This document shows, piece by piece, positions 38,915-47,391 of a DNA stretch of 64,000 bases. The position numbers and the translations under genes are program-made. The DNA is from Phycisphaerales bacterium. GTDB lineage: Bacteria > Planctomycetota > Phycisphaerae > Phycisphaerales > UBA1924. The notes under the pieces are model-generated. The model did not search any database, was not told where the DNA came from, and was given only the letters and a program-made list of their open reading frames with translations. The first letter of the stretch is position 1. Each line of letters starts with the position of its first letter. The stretch lies in contig JACVCS010000003.1 of the NCBI GenBank assembly GCA_016741915.1, positions 1-64,000 of the forward strand, read 5' to 3'.

Positions 38915-39874
38915 ATGGATCACACCCCCGCAGGGACCACGCCCAACCGCCCCGTCACGCGCCGCACGCGCACCTCGCCTATCTCCCGTGCGGGCCTCGC
39001 CGCCATCCTTGCGTCGAGCATCGTGCTGAGCGCCTGCGACACCGCCGCCAACCGCCGTGCGGCCGACTCGGGCTCGATCTTCGCCATGATCGCCCCGCCC
39101 ACCCCGGCTGAGGCCGCACGCTGGGCCGTGGATCCCTACGACGCGAACAAACGCATGGCGGGTCTGAACCTCCTCGCCAACGCGCCCTTCGGCGGCGACG
39201 ACGTCTACGTCAAGGTCTACCGCATGGCCCTGGGCGCACCACCGGCCGACAAGCCCGACGAGGACGTGGGCGTTCGCGCCGTCGCGGCCCGCGCGCTCGC
39301 GCTCCACGGCCAGCCCTCCGACGTCCCGCTCATCCTCCCGCTGATGTCCTCAACCGACCGCCGAGTTCGCGCCGAAGCCGCCCGCACGCTGCAACGCCTG
39401 CACAACCCCGTCGCCGTGCCCGCCCTGCTCGACGCCACCCGCATGACCAAGGAAGAGGACGTCGACGTCCGCGCCGAGGCCTGCGCCGCACTGGGTCAGT
39501 ACGCCGAGCAACGCGTGCTGCAGGCCCTCATCGGCGCCCTCAGCGACGACTCGCTCGTGGTCAACCGCGCCGCGAGCAAATCGCTCTCCACCCTCACCGG
39601 GCAAGACTTCGGCGACGAACCCCGCGACTGGCTCAAGTGGCTCGATACCAACCGCACCCCCTTCGCCCAGCGCCGCGAATACATCTACCCCTACTTCGAA
39701 CGCGATAAGTTCTGGTACGAGTGGATCCCGCTCATCCCCCAGCCGCCGAACGAACAGCCCGGCTCGCCCGTGGGCATGGCCCCCGTCAACGCACCAGCCA
39801 CCGCCGCACCCGCTCGGCCCGCCTCTTCGTCTTCAACATCATCTTCGTCATCAACCCCCGCGCCCAAGCCCTGA
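38915..39874 (+). CDS. HEAT-repeat lipoprotein
   Basis: A 319-residue protein with a basic N-terminus and a lipoprotein signal (LAAILASSIVLSAC, C41). Residues 75-215 hold HEAT-like helical repeats (VRAVAARALALHGQPSDVPLIL, VRAEAARTLQRLHNPVAVPALL, VRAEACAALGQYAEQRVLQALI). These usually serve protein-protein binding. The C-terminus is Pro/Ala/Ser-rich. It should be attached to a membrane facing the periplasm. The ATG overlaps no Shine-Dalgarno sequence. Confidence 0.75.
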   Translation: MDHTPAGTTPNRPVTRRTRTSPISRAGLAAILASSIVLSACDTAANRRAADSGSIFAMIAPPTPAEAARWAVDPYDANKRMAGLNLLANAPFGGDDVYVKVYRMALGAPPADKPDEDVGVRAVAARALALHGQPSDVPLILPLMSSTDRRVRAEAARTLQRLHNPVAVPALLDATRMTKEEDVDVRAEACAALGQYAEQRVLQALIGALSDDSLVVNRAASKSLSTLTGQDFGDEPRDWLKWLDTNRTPFAQRREYIYPYFERDKFWYEWIPLIPQPPNEQPGSPVGMAPVNAPATAAPARPASSSSTSSSSSTPAPKP

Positions 39875-39952
39875 TCGCCCCGAGGCCCGGCAGTCTTCGA
39901 GATCATCGAGAACATCGCGCAGCGCGGATCACCACGCGAACTCCACACCGCC

Positions 39953-40141
39953 TTACTCGCTCTTCTTGTCCTGCGAGCCCGCCGGCGCAGCGCTCACCGT
40001 CAGCGTCGCCCGCCGCTCGTGCTTCTTGCGCTTCGCTCGCTTTGTCCAGAACGGCACCGGCACCACATTCCGCAGCAGATACCCCAGCGCCATCAGCGCC
40101 ACCAGCGTGGTGACCCAGAACTGCCAATCGTGAACGGGCAT
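39953..40141 (-). CDS. small membrane protein downstream of feoB
   Basis: A 62-residue protein with one membrane helix (about 9-30, FWVTTLVALMALGYLLRNVVPV) and a strongly basic cytoplasmic-looking tail (KRAKRKKHERR). Its ATG lies one base after the feoB stop, so it is almost certainly co-translated with feoB. It has no Cys cluster and is not FeoC in sequence. Small membrane proteins after feoB occur in several phyla, and a role in the Feo complex is inferred from position only. Confidence 0.65.
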   Translation of the reverse strand: MPVHDWQFWVTTLVALMALGYLLRNVVPVPFWTKRAKRKKHERRATLTVSAAPAGSQDKKSE

Positions 40142-40142
40142 A

Positions 40143-42230
40143 TCAGGAAAGCCCCGCGAAACGAGCCAGGTTGTACGCCAGCAGCGCCCCGCCGTACGCC
40201 ACCGTGGTCATCCACACAAACTGCAAGACCGCCCACTTCACGTGCCCGCTCTCCTTGCTCGTGAGCACCAGCGTGGGCAGGCACTGCATCGCCAGCACGT
40301 AGAAGACCAGCAGGCTCCAGCACGTAGCCGGCGAGAAGACGCGCGTCACCCCGTCGCTCCGCGTGGCGCTGGCAAGTTCCTGCCTGATGGTCTGGTTGGC
40401 GTTCTCGTCGTCGCCTTCTTCCTGACCCGCGATCACCACGCTCATGGTGCTGACAAAGACCTCGCGCGCCGCAAAGCTCGCCAGCACCCCCACCGTCAGT
40501 TGCCAGTCGTACCCCAGCGGCTTAAACACCGGCTCCAACCCGCGCCCCAGCACGCCCATCAACGACGCGCTCTTCGCCTCGCGGTGTTCAAGGTGATCCG
40601 CCCGCGCGGTGAGCACTTCGACAAGCGCCTTCTTCCGCGCCGCTTCGTCGAGCTTCGCCAGTTCCGCCTGCTTCGCCGGGTCGTTCAGGTCCCACGTCGT
40701 CGCAGTGCCAGCTTCGACCATCTTCGCCTGCTCGCGAAGGGCGACAACCTTGGCGCTGGGCTCGGCTTTCGGGTAGCTGCCCATCCACCACAGCACGATG
40801 CAGATCGCCAGGATCGCCGTGCCCGCTTTCTTCAGGAAGACCATCGCCCGGTCGGTCGTCGCCAGCACCGCGTTCCGCAGGCTCGGGCGCTTGTACGTGG
40901 GCAGTTCCAGGGCCATCGGGCGGCTCTGCCCGCGCAGGATCGTCCGCCGAGCCAGCAGCGCCGAGAGGATCCCCGCGCCGATCCCCAGCGCGTAACACCC
41001 CACAAAGGCCAGCGCCGCGGTGAGCGGGCTGTCCTTGAACAGCAGGCCTGTTAGCAGCACATACACCGGCAGCCGCGCCGAGCAGGTCATGAACGGCGCC
41101 ACCAGAATCGTCGCCAGTCGCTGGCGTGAATCCGGGATGCACCGCGCCGCGATGATCCCGGGCAGCGCGCACGCGTGGCTCGAAAGCAGCGGCACGAACG
41201 AATGCCCGGGCAGCCCGAAAGGCCGCAGCGCCCGGTCCATCACAAACGCCGCCCGCGCCAGATACCCCGTGTCCTCAAGCAGGCAGATCAGGAAGAACAG
41301 CAGGCAGATCTGGGGTAAGAAGACCAGCGTGCTGCCCACCCCCGCGATGACGCCGTCTTTGAGCAGATCGTGCAAAGGCCCAACCCGCAGACCCAGTCCG
41401 TCCCAAGCCCAGTCGAGTGCGGAGCCCAGCCCACCGAAAAGCCCCTCGATCCAGCCCATGGGGTACTGCGCCAGCCAGAAGACGCACAAAAAGAGCCCCG
41501 TCATGATCCCCGCAAAGGCCAGCACGCCCAGCACCGGGTGCGTCAGGACCAGGTCGGCTCGATCCGTAAACGTCCGCCCGATGAGCTCGCCGCTGCCCGA
41601 GGTGGCGCTGACGACGATCTCCTCCGCCCACGCGCCCAGCGCCGTTTCATCGCCCGGGGGCGTGCGTGTCGGCACCGCACCCACCGTCACCGCCTCACGC
41701 AGTGCGCCACGCAGCTCATCGATCCCCTCTCCCGCGCGGGCCGAGATCAATACCACCGCGCACCCCAGCCGCTCACGCAAAACCGCCGCGTCGACGTGTA
41801 GACCCTGCTTCGCCGCCAGGTCCGCCATGTTCACCGCGACCACCGTGGGCAGCCTTCGGCGCAAAGTCTCGCCCACCAACAACAGATTGCGTCCAAGGTT
41901 CGTCGCATCCACCACCACCAGCACCGCCTGCGGCTCAAAGGCCGGCTCGCCCACCGGGGCCGAGCGACCCTCGATCACCCCCAACGCCACTTCGGATTCA
42001 AGTTGACGCAGCTCAAGTGAATAGACCCCGGGCAGATCGACCAGCTCGATCGCCACCGCACCATCGCCCTGCCCGATGGAGAATCGTCCGACGCGTGCGT
42101 CGAGGGTCGTTCCGGGGAAGTTGCTGGTCTTGTGCCGAAGGCCCGTCAGGCGGTTAAAAAGCGTGGTCTTCCCGGTGTTGGGGTTTCCCACAAGCGCCAC
42201 GCGCCGCTCGGTCATCTCGGCGGGTTCCAA
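40143..42230 (-). CDS. feoB: ferrous iron transport protein B
   Basis: FeoB takes up Fe(II) across the cytoplasmic membrane. The 695-residue protein has an N-terminal GTPase domain with G1 GNPNTGKT (15-22), G3 DLPGVYSL and G4 NMAD. The switch region TSNFPGTTLDARVG and two Gate domains follow, together with about eight or more membrane helices. A long hydrophilic loop near residue 500 is richer in Glu/Ala/Lys than usual. It forms an operon with feoA upstream (5 bp gap) and a small membrane-protein gene downstream (1 bp gap). Confidence 0.96.
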   Translation of the reverse strand: MEPAEMTERRVALVGNPNTGKTTLFNRLTGLRHKTSNFPGTTLDARVGRFSIGQGDGAVAIELVDLPGVYSLELRQLESEVALGVIEGRSAPVGEPAFEPQAVLVVVDATNLGRNLLLVGETLRRRLPTVVAVNMADLAAKQGLHVDAAVLRERLGCAVVLISARAGEGIDELRGALREAVTVGAVPTRTPPGDETALGAWAEEIVVSATSGSGELIGRTFTDRADLVLTHPVLGVLAFAGIMTGLFLCVFWLAQYPMGWIEGLFGGLGSALDWAWDGLGLRVGPLHDLLKDGVIAGVGSTLVFLPQICLLFFLICLLEDTGYLARAAFVMDRALRPFGLPGHSFVPLLSSHACALPGIIAARCIPDSRQRLATILVAPFMTCSARLPVYVLLTGLLFKDSPLTAALAFVGCYALGIGAGILSALLARRTILRGQSRPMALELPTYKRPSLRNAVLATTDRAMVFLKKAGTAILAICIVLWWMGSYPKAEPSAKVVALREQAKMVEAGTATTWDLNDPAKQAELAKLDEAARKKALVEVLTARADHLEHREAKSASLMGVLGRGLEPVFKPLGYDWQLTVGVLASFAAREVFVSTMSVVIAGQEEGDDENANQTIRQELASATRSDGVTRVFSPATCWSLLVFYVLAMQCLPTLVLTSKESGHVKWAVLQFVWMTTVAYGGALLAYNLARFAGLS

Positions 42231-42235
42231 GGTCC

Positions 42236-42694
42236 TTACACCCCGCGCGACGGTTCACCCGACGCGCCCACAGTCACCATGCTCACCATGATCTTCTCGG
42301 CCAACGGACGCGCCAGCCCGATCCGGGCCGCACATCGACACCCCTGGGCATCCGCGCCCGGGTTCGAGGCGTGATGATGCCCCGAAACCACCGCGACGAT
42401 GCACGGCTCACCCGTTCGGCACATCACCACCCGCCGACCCGGTGCCAGCCCCATCGCCCGCAAAAGTTTCCCGTCGTCTTCACTGAGGTTCGAATCCGCG
42501 ATCACCCCGGTTTGCCCGGTTTTGAGGGCCGAAAGCGCCACCGCGGGGGTTGGCTCGGCCTTGTGCACGGCAAGCACCACGGAAACCGAGGCAGAGCTCG
42601 CCCGCTCCGCCGCGCTGGCGCAGTTGCACGGATCACTCGCGCAGCCCTGCTGCACGACCTGCGGAAGCGGAGTGGATGAAGGGGTGGTGCTCAT
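42236..42694 (-). CDS. feoA: FeoA-domain protein with Cys-rich N-terminus
   Basis: FeoA is a small cytoplasmic SH3-like partner of FeoB. The core runs from about residue 53 (VALSALKTGQTGVIADSNL...LLRAMGLAPGRRVVMC) to the end. It is 152 residues, about twice the usual length. The additions are an N-terminal Cys segment (CASDPCNC) and a His/Cys insertion (SGHHHASNPGADAQGCRC) inside the core, both possible metal ligands. The gene leads the feo operon, with a promoter and Fur-like palindrome directly upstream. Confidence 0.88.
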   Translation of the reverse strand: MSTTPSSTPLPQVVQQGCASDPCNCASAAERASSASVSVVLAVHKAEPTPAVALSALKTGQTGVIADSNLSEDDGKLLRAMGLAPGRRVVMCRTGEPCIVAVVSGHHHASNPGADAQGCRCAARIGLARPLAEKIMVSMVTVGASGEPSRGV

Positions 42695-42721
42695 GGCGGT
42701 TGGACCTGCTTCGCCCGGAGG

Positions 42722-42750
42722 AGCGTAGCGTCAATGAGATTCAATCTCAA
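42722..42750 (-). promoter_or_regulatory. feo operon promoter with overlapping Fur-like operator
   Basis: On the minus strand TTGAGA (42745-42750) and TACGCT (42722-42727) are separated by exactly 17 bp, a good sigma-70 promoter. The perfect 15-bp palindrome TGAGATT-C-AATCTCA (42735-42749) overlaps the -35 and the spacer. Its 7-1-7 form resembles the Fur consensus, so iron repression is likely. The start would lie about 20 nt before feoA ATG 42694. Confidence 0.7.
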
Positions 42751-42901
42751 CACGACGAACCTCGTCTGCAGGCGGTGCTTTTCGATGGCTGGCTCGATCT
42801 TGGGGTATTCCCTTATCGAACGAGCCATCGTTCATTCGGATCTTCAATCGTCAAGTGGAGCACCGGTTGAGATTCCGGCATGGTGGCCGCGGCCATTGAG
42901 A

Positions 42902-44056
42902 TCACACCGCACGGAGGGGGTCGGCGTCGGCGGTGCTGACGATGAACTTCGCGCTGGGCAGGCGGGTTGAGAGTTGCTGGGCGAAGGTGGGGAGGTAGCC
43001 GCGTTCGGTGGCGGTGTGCCCGCAGAGGAGGATCGACAGGCCCGCGGCGGTCATGGCGAGGACTTCGTGGTGCTTCATTTCACCGGTGATGAAGAGCTCG
43101 CAGCCGTCGCTGAGGGCGAGGGGGGCGAGGTCGCCGCCGGCGCCGGGGCAGACGCCGATGGTGTTGATCTTGCCGGGCTTGGCCTGCGCGACGGTGACGA
43201 CGGGGATGTTCAGGTTCGTCTTCAGGCGCTGAGCGATGGTTTCAAGGTCCTGCGGCGTGTCGAGGATGAGGCGCCGACCGAGGCCCGTATCGCGCCGCGG
43301 CTGGGGTTGAAGTTCGTAGACATCGATCGCGGGGTGTTCGTAGGGATGGAACTGCTTGAGCGTCTGCAACGCGATGGGCAGAGCCCGGCGGGCGCAGACC
43401 ATTTCCAGTCGCATCTCACGCACGGATTCGAGTTGACCGGGGTTGCCTACCGCGGGTGAGGCTTTGTCGGAGCCGAAGAACGTGCCTGTACCCTCCGCAG
43501 CGAAGGAACAGACGGAGTACTCGCCGATCATTCCTGCGCCGGCGCTGGCAAGGCCCAGGCGGACGCGTTCAAGCGCATCGGCCGGTACGAACGTGACGAT
43601 CTTCAAGCGCTGCGATGGGGGCAGGCTCGGCGCGGGGCGGAGGGCGCGCCGGTCGGCGCTGTGGGGTGAGCCGCTCTGGCGTGAGAGGAGGAGTTTGTTG
43701 GCGAGCCAGTCGGTCATGCCGTCGCGGGTGGCGTCGAGGGCGGTGTGGGGTGAGTAGATCGCCAAGCCTGCGCGGGCGGCGCGGAGGAGTGTTCGGCTCA
43801 GGGCCGAGTCGTCAACGAGGCGTTTGATGGGCTTGAAGATCGGCGGGTGATAGGCGATGACCGCCGCGGCCTTGTGCGTGAAGGCCTCTTCGAGGACCGC
43901 TTCGGTCAGGTCGATGGTGATCAGCACGGGCCCGGTGAGTGCGTCGGCGGGCGAGCCGAGCAGCAGGCCGACGTTGTCCCACTCTTCCGCCAGCCAGGTG
44001 GGGGCGAAGTCGTCCAGGGTGCGGACAAGGTCGGCAACGGTCAGGTGCTGGGCCAT
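42902..44056 (-). CDS. Nif3-like dinuclear metal centre protein
   Basis: A 384-residue member of the NIF3/YbgI family, which form hexameric toroids with two metals per subunit. Visible hallmarks are TWLAEEWDNVGLLLGSP near the start, AVIAYHPPIFKP and YSPHTALDATRDGMTDWLA. The C-terminal part has GVCPGAGG, FITGEMKHHEVL and GHTATERGYL. It contains the inserted PII-like domain typical of longer members (about residues 130-270). The catalytic role is not established. ATG 44056 is preferred, with TATCAT five bases upstream. Confidence 0.88.
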   Translation of the reverse strand: MAQHLTVADLVRTLDDFAPTWLAEEWDNVGLLLGSPADALTGPVLITIDLTEAVLEEAFTHKAAAVIAYHPPIFKPIKRLVDDSALSRTLLRAARAGLAIYSPHTALDATRDGMTDWLANKLLLSRQSGSPHSADRRALRPAPSLPPSQRLKIVTFVPADALERVRLGLASAGAGMIGEYSVCSFAAEGTGTFFGSDKASPAVGNPGQLESVREMRLEMVCARRALPIALQTLKQFHPYEHPAIDVYELQPQPRRDTGLGRRLILDTPQDLETIAQRLKTNLNIPVVTVAQAKPGKINTIGVCPGAGGDLAPLALSDGCELFITGEMKHHEVLAMTAAGLSILLCGHTATERGYLPTFAQQLSTRLPSAKFIVSTADADPLRAV

Positions 44057-44258
44057 GCGGGATGATAAGAGAAGCACGGGGGACAAAGTGGCGGGCAAAT
44101 CACGGGCGGATGTGGCTTTTTGTACGAAAAACCCGGAATGGGGTGTGAGTCAGAGGGGGTACGGTGTCGATACACTGTGAACGCGTTTGGCATGGCAGTT
44201 GCAGTGGGTGCGGTTCTTGATGGCTGTGGGGGCGGGGGTTGAAGGAGTGCGGAGTTCG

Positions 44259-45851
44259 ATGCGGTTTGATGCCTCTCAATCCATGCGCATGAGCCAGCAG
44301 ATGAAGCTGGCGCCGCAGATGATCCAGTCGATGGAGATTCTGCAGATGTCGCAGGCGGAGTTGGAGGAGCGGATCGAGCGGGAGCTTGAGAACAACGCGA
44401 CGCTGGAGATCGCCGAGGGGGGCGAGGGCGAGTTTGAGCTGCGTGCGGAGCGTGAGCAGGAGCGGTTTGAGGCGAAGGCCGAGCGGGGGGAGCTGACGGT
44501 CGGCGAGGGTGCGGCGGACTTTGAGCGGCTGGACACCTTTGAGCAGAGCAACCCCGAGGCGGCGGAGAACGCGTTTGATGAAGGAGTGGGGGGCAGCGGG
44601 CTGACGCGCGAGCGCGATGATTGGATGGAGCGGTCGCGTTCGGGGAGTGACGGCGGCGGCGATCGCGACGCGAAGATGGACGCGATGGCGAACACGGCCG
44701 AGCGCGCCAAGCCGGTGCAGGAGCAGTTGATCGAGCAGTGGGCCCTGACGGAAGTCGACGAGACCCTGAGGCCCCTGGGCGAGGCGATCCTGGCGCATAT
44801 TGAGGATGATGGGTACCTGCGGACGCCGCTGGAGAAGATTTTGGATCGGATGCCGGGCGCAACGATGAAGGGCGGCGCGCCGGTGGCGATCGCGGATTTG
44901 GAGCGGGCGCTGCGTGCGGTGCAGTTGCTCATGGAGCCGGCGGGGATCGGGGCACGTGACAGCAAAGAGTGCCTGCTGCTGCAGATCGACGTGAAGCTCG
45001 ACGAACTCGCGGCCCGCGACGGCAGCGAGGCGGAGCGCAGCGGCTGGGAGCTTGCGCGCACGATCGTCGCGGAGAATCTCGAAGACCTGGCGAACAACCG
45101 GCTGCCCAAGATCGCCAAAGGCACCGGGGCGAGCGTCGATGAGATCAAGGGTGCGCTGGAGCGGTTGCGGACGCTGAGGCTCGCGCCGGGGCGCGGGCTG
45201 AGCGAGAGCGTTGAGCCGGCGATCGTGCCCGACGCGTTCGTGGAGTATGACGCGGAGGGTGATCGGTACATCGCGTACCTGAACGAATCGCGGTTGCCGA
45301 ATCTGCGGGTGAATCAGGAGTACGCGAAGCTGGCGAAGGACCGCACGGCCCCGAAGCCCACGCGCGAGTTCCTGAAGACGAATCTCGCGAACGCGAACTT
45401 CCTGATGGACGCCATCGAGCAGCGAAAGAAAACGGTACTGCGCGTCCTTGAGGCGGTGGTGGATGCGCAGCGCGAGTACTTCGACTTTGGCCCGCAGGCG
45501 CTGAAGCCTTTGCCCATGACGAAGGTCGCGGAGCAGCTTGGGATCCACGTGGCGACGGTGAGCCGGGCGGTGGCGGATAAGTACATCCAGACGCCGCGTG
45601 GGATCGTGGCGCTGCGGAAGTTTTTCTCGGGCGGGACGGTGAGCAGCGAATCGGGCGAAGAGGTTGCGTGGGACGCGATCAAGGTGGCGCTGCAGGAGGT
45701 GGTGTCGACGGAGGATAAGAAGAACCCGCTGAGCGACGATCAGCTCGCGGAGGAACTGAAGAAGCGCGGGTTGGATATCGCGCGACGAACGGTTGCGAAG
45801 TACCGCGGGCAGTTGGGGATCCCGACCGGGCGGTTGCGGAAGGAGCATTGA
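44259..45851 (+). CDS. rpoN: RNA polymerase sigma-54 factor
   Basis: Sigma-54 directs transcription from -24/-12 promoters with enhancer-binding ATPases. Region I is Gln/Met-rich (MRMSQQMKLAPQMIQSMEILQMSQAELEERI). An acidic linker follows, then the core-binding domain with LEPAGIGARD-like LMEPAGIGARDSKECLLLQ. The HTH region has ATVSRAVADKYIQTPRGIVALRKFFS, and the RpoN box ARRTVAKYRG lies at 508-517. The 530-residue length is normal. GGAG upstream of ATG 44259 fixes the start. No enhancer-binding protein gene is nearby. Confidence 0.95.
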   Translation: MRFDASQSMRMSQQMKLAPQMIQSMEILQMSQAELEERIERELENNATLEIAEGGEGEFELRAEREQERFEAKAERGELTVGEGAADFERLDTFEQSNPEAAENAFDEGVGGSGLTRERDDWMERSRSGSDGGGDRDAKMDAMANTAERAKPVQEQLIEQWALTEVDETLRPLGEAILAHIEDDGYLRTPLEKILDRMPGATMKGGAPVAIADLERALRAVQLLMEPAGIGARDSKECLLLQIDVKLDELAARDGSEAERSGWELARTIVAENLEDLANNRLPKIAKGTGASVDEIKGALERLRTLRLAPGRGLSESVEPAIVPDAFVEYDAEGDRYIAYLNESRLPNLRVNQEYAKLAKDRTAPKPTREFLKTNLANANFLMDAIEQRKKTVLRVLEAVVDAQREYFDFGPQALKPLPMTKVAEQLGIHVATVSRAVADKYIQTPRGIVALRKFFSGGTVSSESGEEVAWDAIKVALQEVVSTEDKKNPLSDDQLAEELKKRGLDIARRTVAKYRGQLGIPTGRLRKEH

Positions 45852-45856
45852 GGGGG

Positions 45857-45977
45857 GAGGGGATCGAGGGATCGAGGGATCGAGAGACCGAGGGATCAAG
45901 GGATCAAGGGAGCAAGGGAGCAAGGGATCAAGGGAACGAGGGAACGAGGGAACGAGGCACCGAGGGATCGAGGGACG
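45857..45977 (+). repeat. octanucleotide array D (about 15 units)
   Basis: About fifteen near-perfect 8-bp units RAGGGANC fill almost the whole gap between rpoN and ispE. The last units place AGGGA eight bases before the ispE ATG, so the repeat may double as its Shine-Dalgarno. It has the same unit as arrays near accB/accC. Confidence 0.88.
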
Positions 45978-45982
45978 ACGTG

Positions 45983-47014
45983 ATGCGGACGATTTCGGCA
46001 CGGGCTTGGGGGAAGATCAACTTGGCGTTGGCGGTCGGGCCGCCGGAGCCCGCCGGCAGTGCGAAGCCGGGGTGGCATCGGATCTGTTCGTGGTTTGCGC
46101 CGGTGCTGCTGCACGATGAGCTCACGCTTGAGCGGCTGGATGATGAGCGTTCGGCGAGCGCGTTTGCGATCTCGTGGTGCGAGGATGCGCCGGTGATCAG
46201 CCCGATCGATTGGCCGATGGAGAAGGACCTGTGCGTGCGGGCGCTTCGGCTGCTGGAGCAGCGTGTCGGGCGACCGCTGGGCGTGAAGATGTCGCTGCGG
46301 AAGCGGATCCCGGTGGGCGGGGGGATGGGCGGGGGCTCGTCGGATGCCGCGAGCATGCTGCTGGCGGTGGATCGGTTGTTCGATTTGAAACTGGGGCGTG
46401 ATGAACTGCGGACGCTGGGGGCGAAGCTGGGGAGCGATGTGGCGTTCTTTATCGATGACGAGATCGACGCCGGCGTTGACGAAGCGGACGACGACGAGGG
46501 CGACGTGGATCCGATCGTCGCGGACCTTCGGCGTGCGTGGGACCGCCCGCCGCGGTCGGCGGTGGTGAGCGGGTTCGGTGAGACGATCGAGCGCGTGGAA
46601 ACGCCGAGTGAGGATGTGCTGCTGATCGTGCCGGGGTTTGGGTGCCCGACGCAGGCGGTGTACAAGGCCTTTGATGCGAAGCCGACGGCGCGGGTTGATG
46701 AAGAGCGCGTGCGGGCGTTGGTTGAACGGGCGGCGGACGAAGGGGCGATCCCCGCGATGGAACTTTTCAACGATCTCGCTGCGCCCGCGGCGGCGGTGGA
46801 GCCGCGATTGGCGGAGGTGATGAAAAGGGTGCTCGCGCCGACGCAGATCCCGGTGTATGTGTCGGGGTCGGGGAGCACGCTGTTCGTGCCGTTTGAGGTG
46901 GAGGAGGACGACGAGGCGATCAATCGACTGGCGGATTTGGCGGAGCAGAACCTACCGCGGGAGGGGCCAGCAGCGGAGTTCGGCGTGGTGGCGGTGCCGA
47001 CGCGGGTGGTGTGA
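45983..47014 (+). CDS. ispE: 4-diphosphocytidyl-2-C-methyl-D-erythritol kinase
   Basis: IspE phosphorylates CDP-methylerythritol in the MEP isoprenoid pathway, which feeds the hopanoid cyclase encoded in the same window. The GHMP kinase motifs are ARAWGKINLALAV at the start and IPVGGGMGGGSSDAASML in the ATP loop, with LGSDVAFFI later. It is 343 residues, longer than usual, with an acidic insertion (DDEIDAGVDEADDDEGDVD) right after GSDVAFFI. The frame stays open upstream through the octamer array, but ATG 45983 gives the canonical N-terminus. Confidence 0.9.
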   Translation: MRTISARAWGKINLALAVGPPEPAGSAKPGWHRICSWFAPVLLHDELTLERLDDERSASAFAISWCEDAPVISPIDWPMEKDLCVRALRLLEQRVGRPLGVKMSLRKRIPVGGGMGGGSSDAASMLLAVDRLFDLKLGRDELRTLGAKLGSDVAFFIDDEIDAGVDEADDDEGDVDPIVADLRRAWDRPPRSAVVSGFGETIERVETPSEDVLLIVPGFGCPTQAVYKAFDAKPTARVDEERVRALVERAADEGAIPAMELFNDLAAPAAAVEPRLAEVMKRVLAPTQIPVYVSGSGSTLFVPFEVEEDDEAINRLADLAEQNLPREGPAAEFGVVAVPTRVV

Positions 47015-47067
47015 GGGACTGAGACAGTTGAACGGTGCAGATTGTCAGGACGTACGATTGTGCAGGT

Positions 47068-47391
47068 ATGGTCATCAACGGCGTGAACTTTCCGGAGCAG
47101 GAGATCGCGGCGTTCTGCGGTCGGTATGCCGTGGCGCGATTGTCTCTTTTCGGGAGCATCCTGCGAGAACCGTCGGGCGAGGGTGGGACGGGTTTTCGTC
47201 CGACGAGTGATGTGGACATGCTGGTGGAGTTTCGGGTCGGACAGACGCCGAGTTTGCTGGACTTTGCGGGGATGCAACTTGAGTTGTCGGCGTTGATCGG
47301 TCGTGAGGTGCATCTGCACACGCTGGCGATGCTATCGCCGTATTTCAGGAATGCGGTTGCGCGAGAAGCGAGGATGCTGCATGCCGCGTGA
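47068..47391 (+). CDS. mntA: MntA-type nucleotidyltransferase antitoxin
   Basis: A 107-residue minimal nucleotidyltransferase. The motif FGS...DVDMLVEF is present. Between GS and DVD there are 17 residues instead of the more usual 10 or so, owing to a Gly-rich insertion (GEGGTG). In MntA/HepT pairs this enzyme adenylylates the toxin and blocks it. Its stop overlaps the hepT start by 11 bases. TTGAAC (47028-47033) and TACGAT (47053-47058) upstream may form the promoter. The ATG at 47068 is preferred to GTG 47035. Confidence 0.85.
   Translation: MVINGVNFPEQEIAAFCGRYAVARLSLFGSILREPSGEGGTGFRPTSDVDMLVEFRVGQTPSLLDFAGMQLELSALIGREVHLHTLAMLSPYFRNAVAREARMLHAA

Noticed and set aside
42734-42970. Small plus-strand gene between feoA and the Nif3-like gene
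   Set aside because: The frame overlaps the feo promoter and the end of the Nif3-like gene, and shows no domain or ribosome-binding site.
45857-45977. CRISPR array
   Set aside because: The 8-bp units are contiguous, with no spacers and no cas genes; the same holds for the heptamers at 54228-54295.
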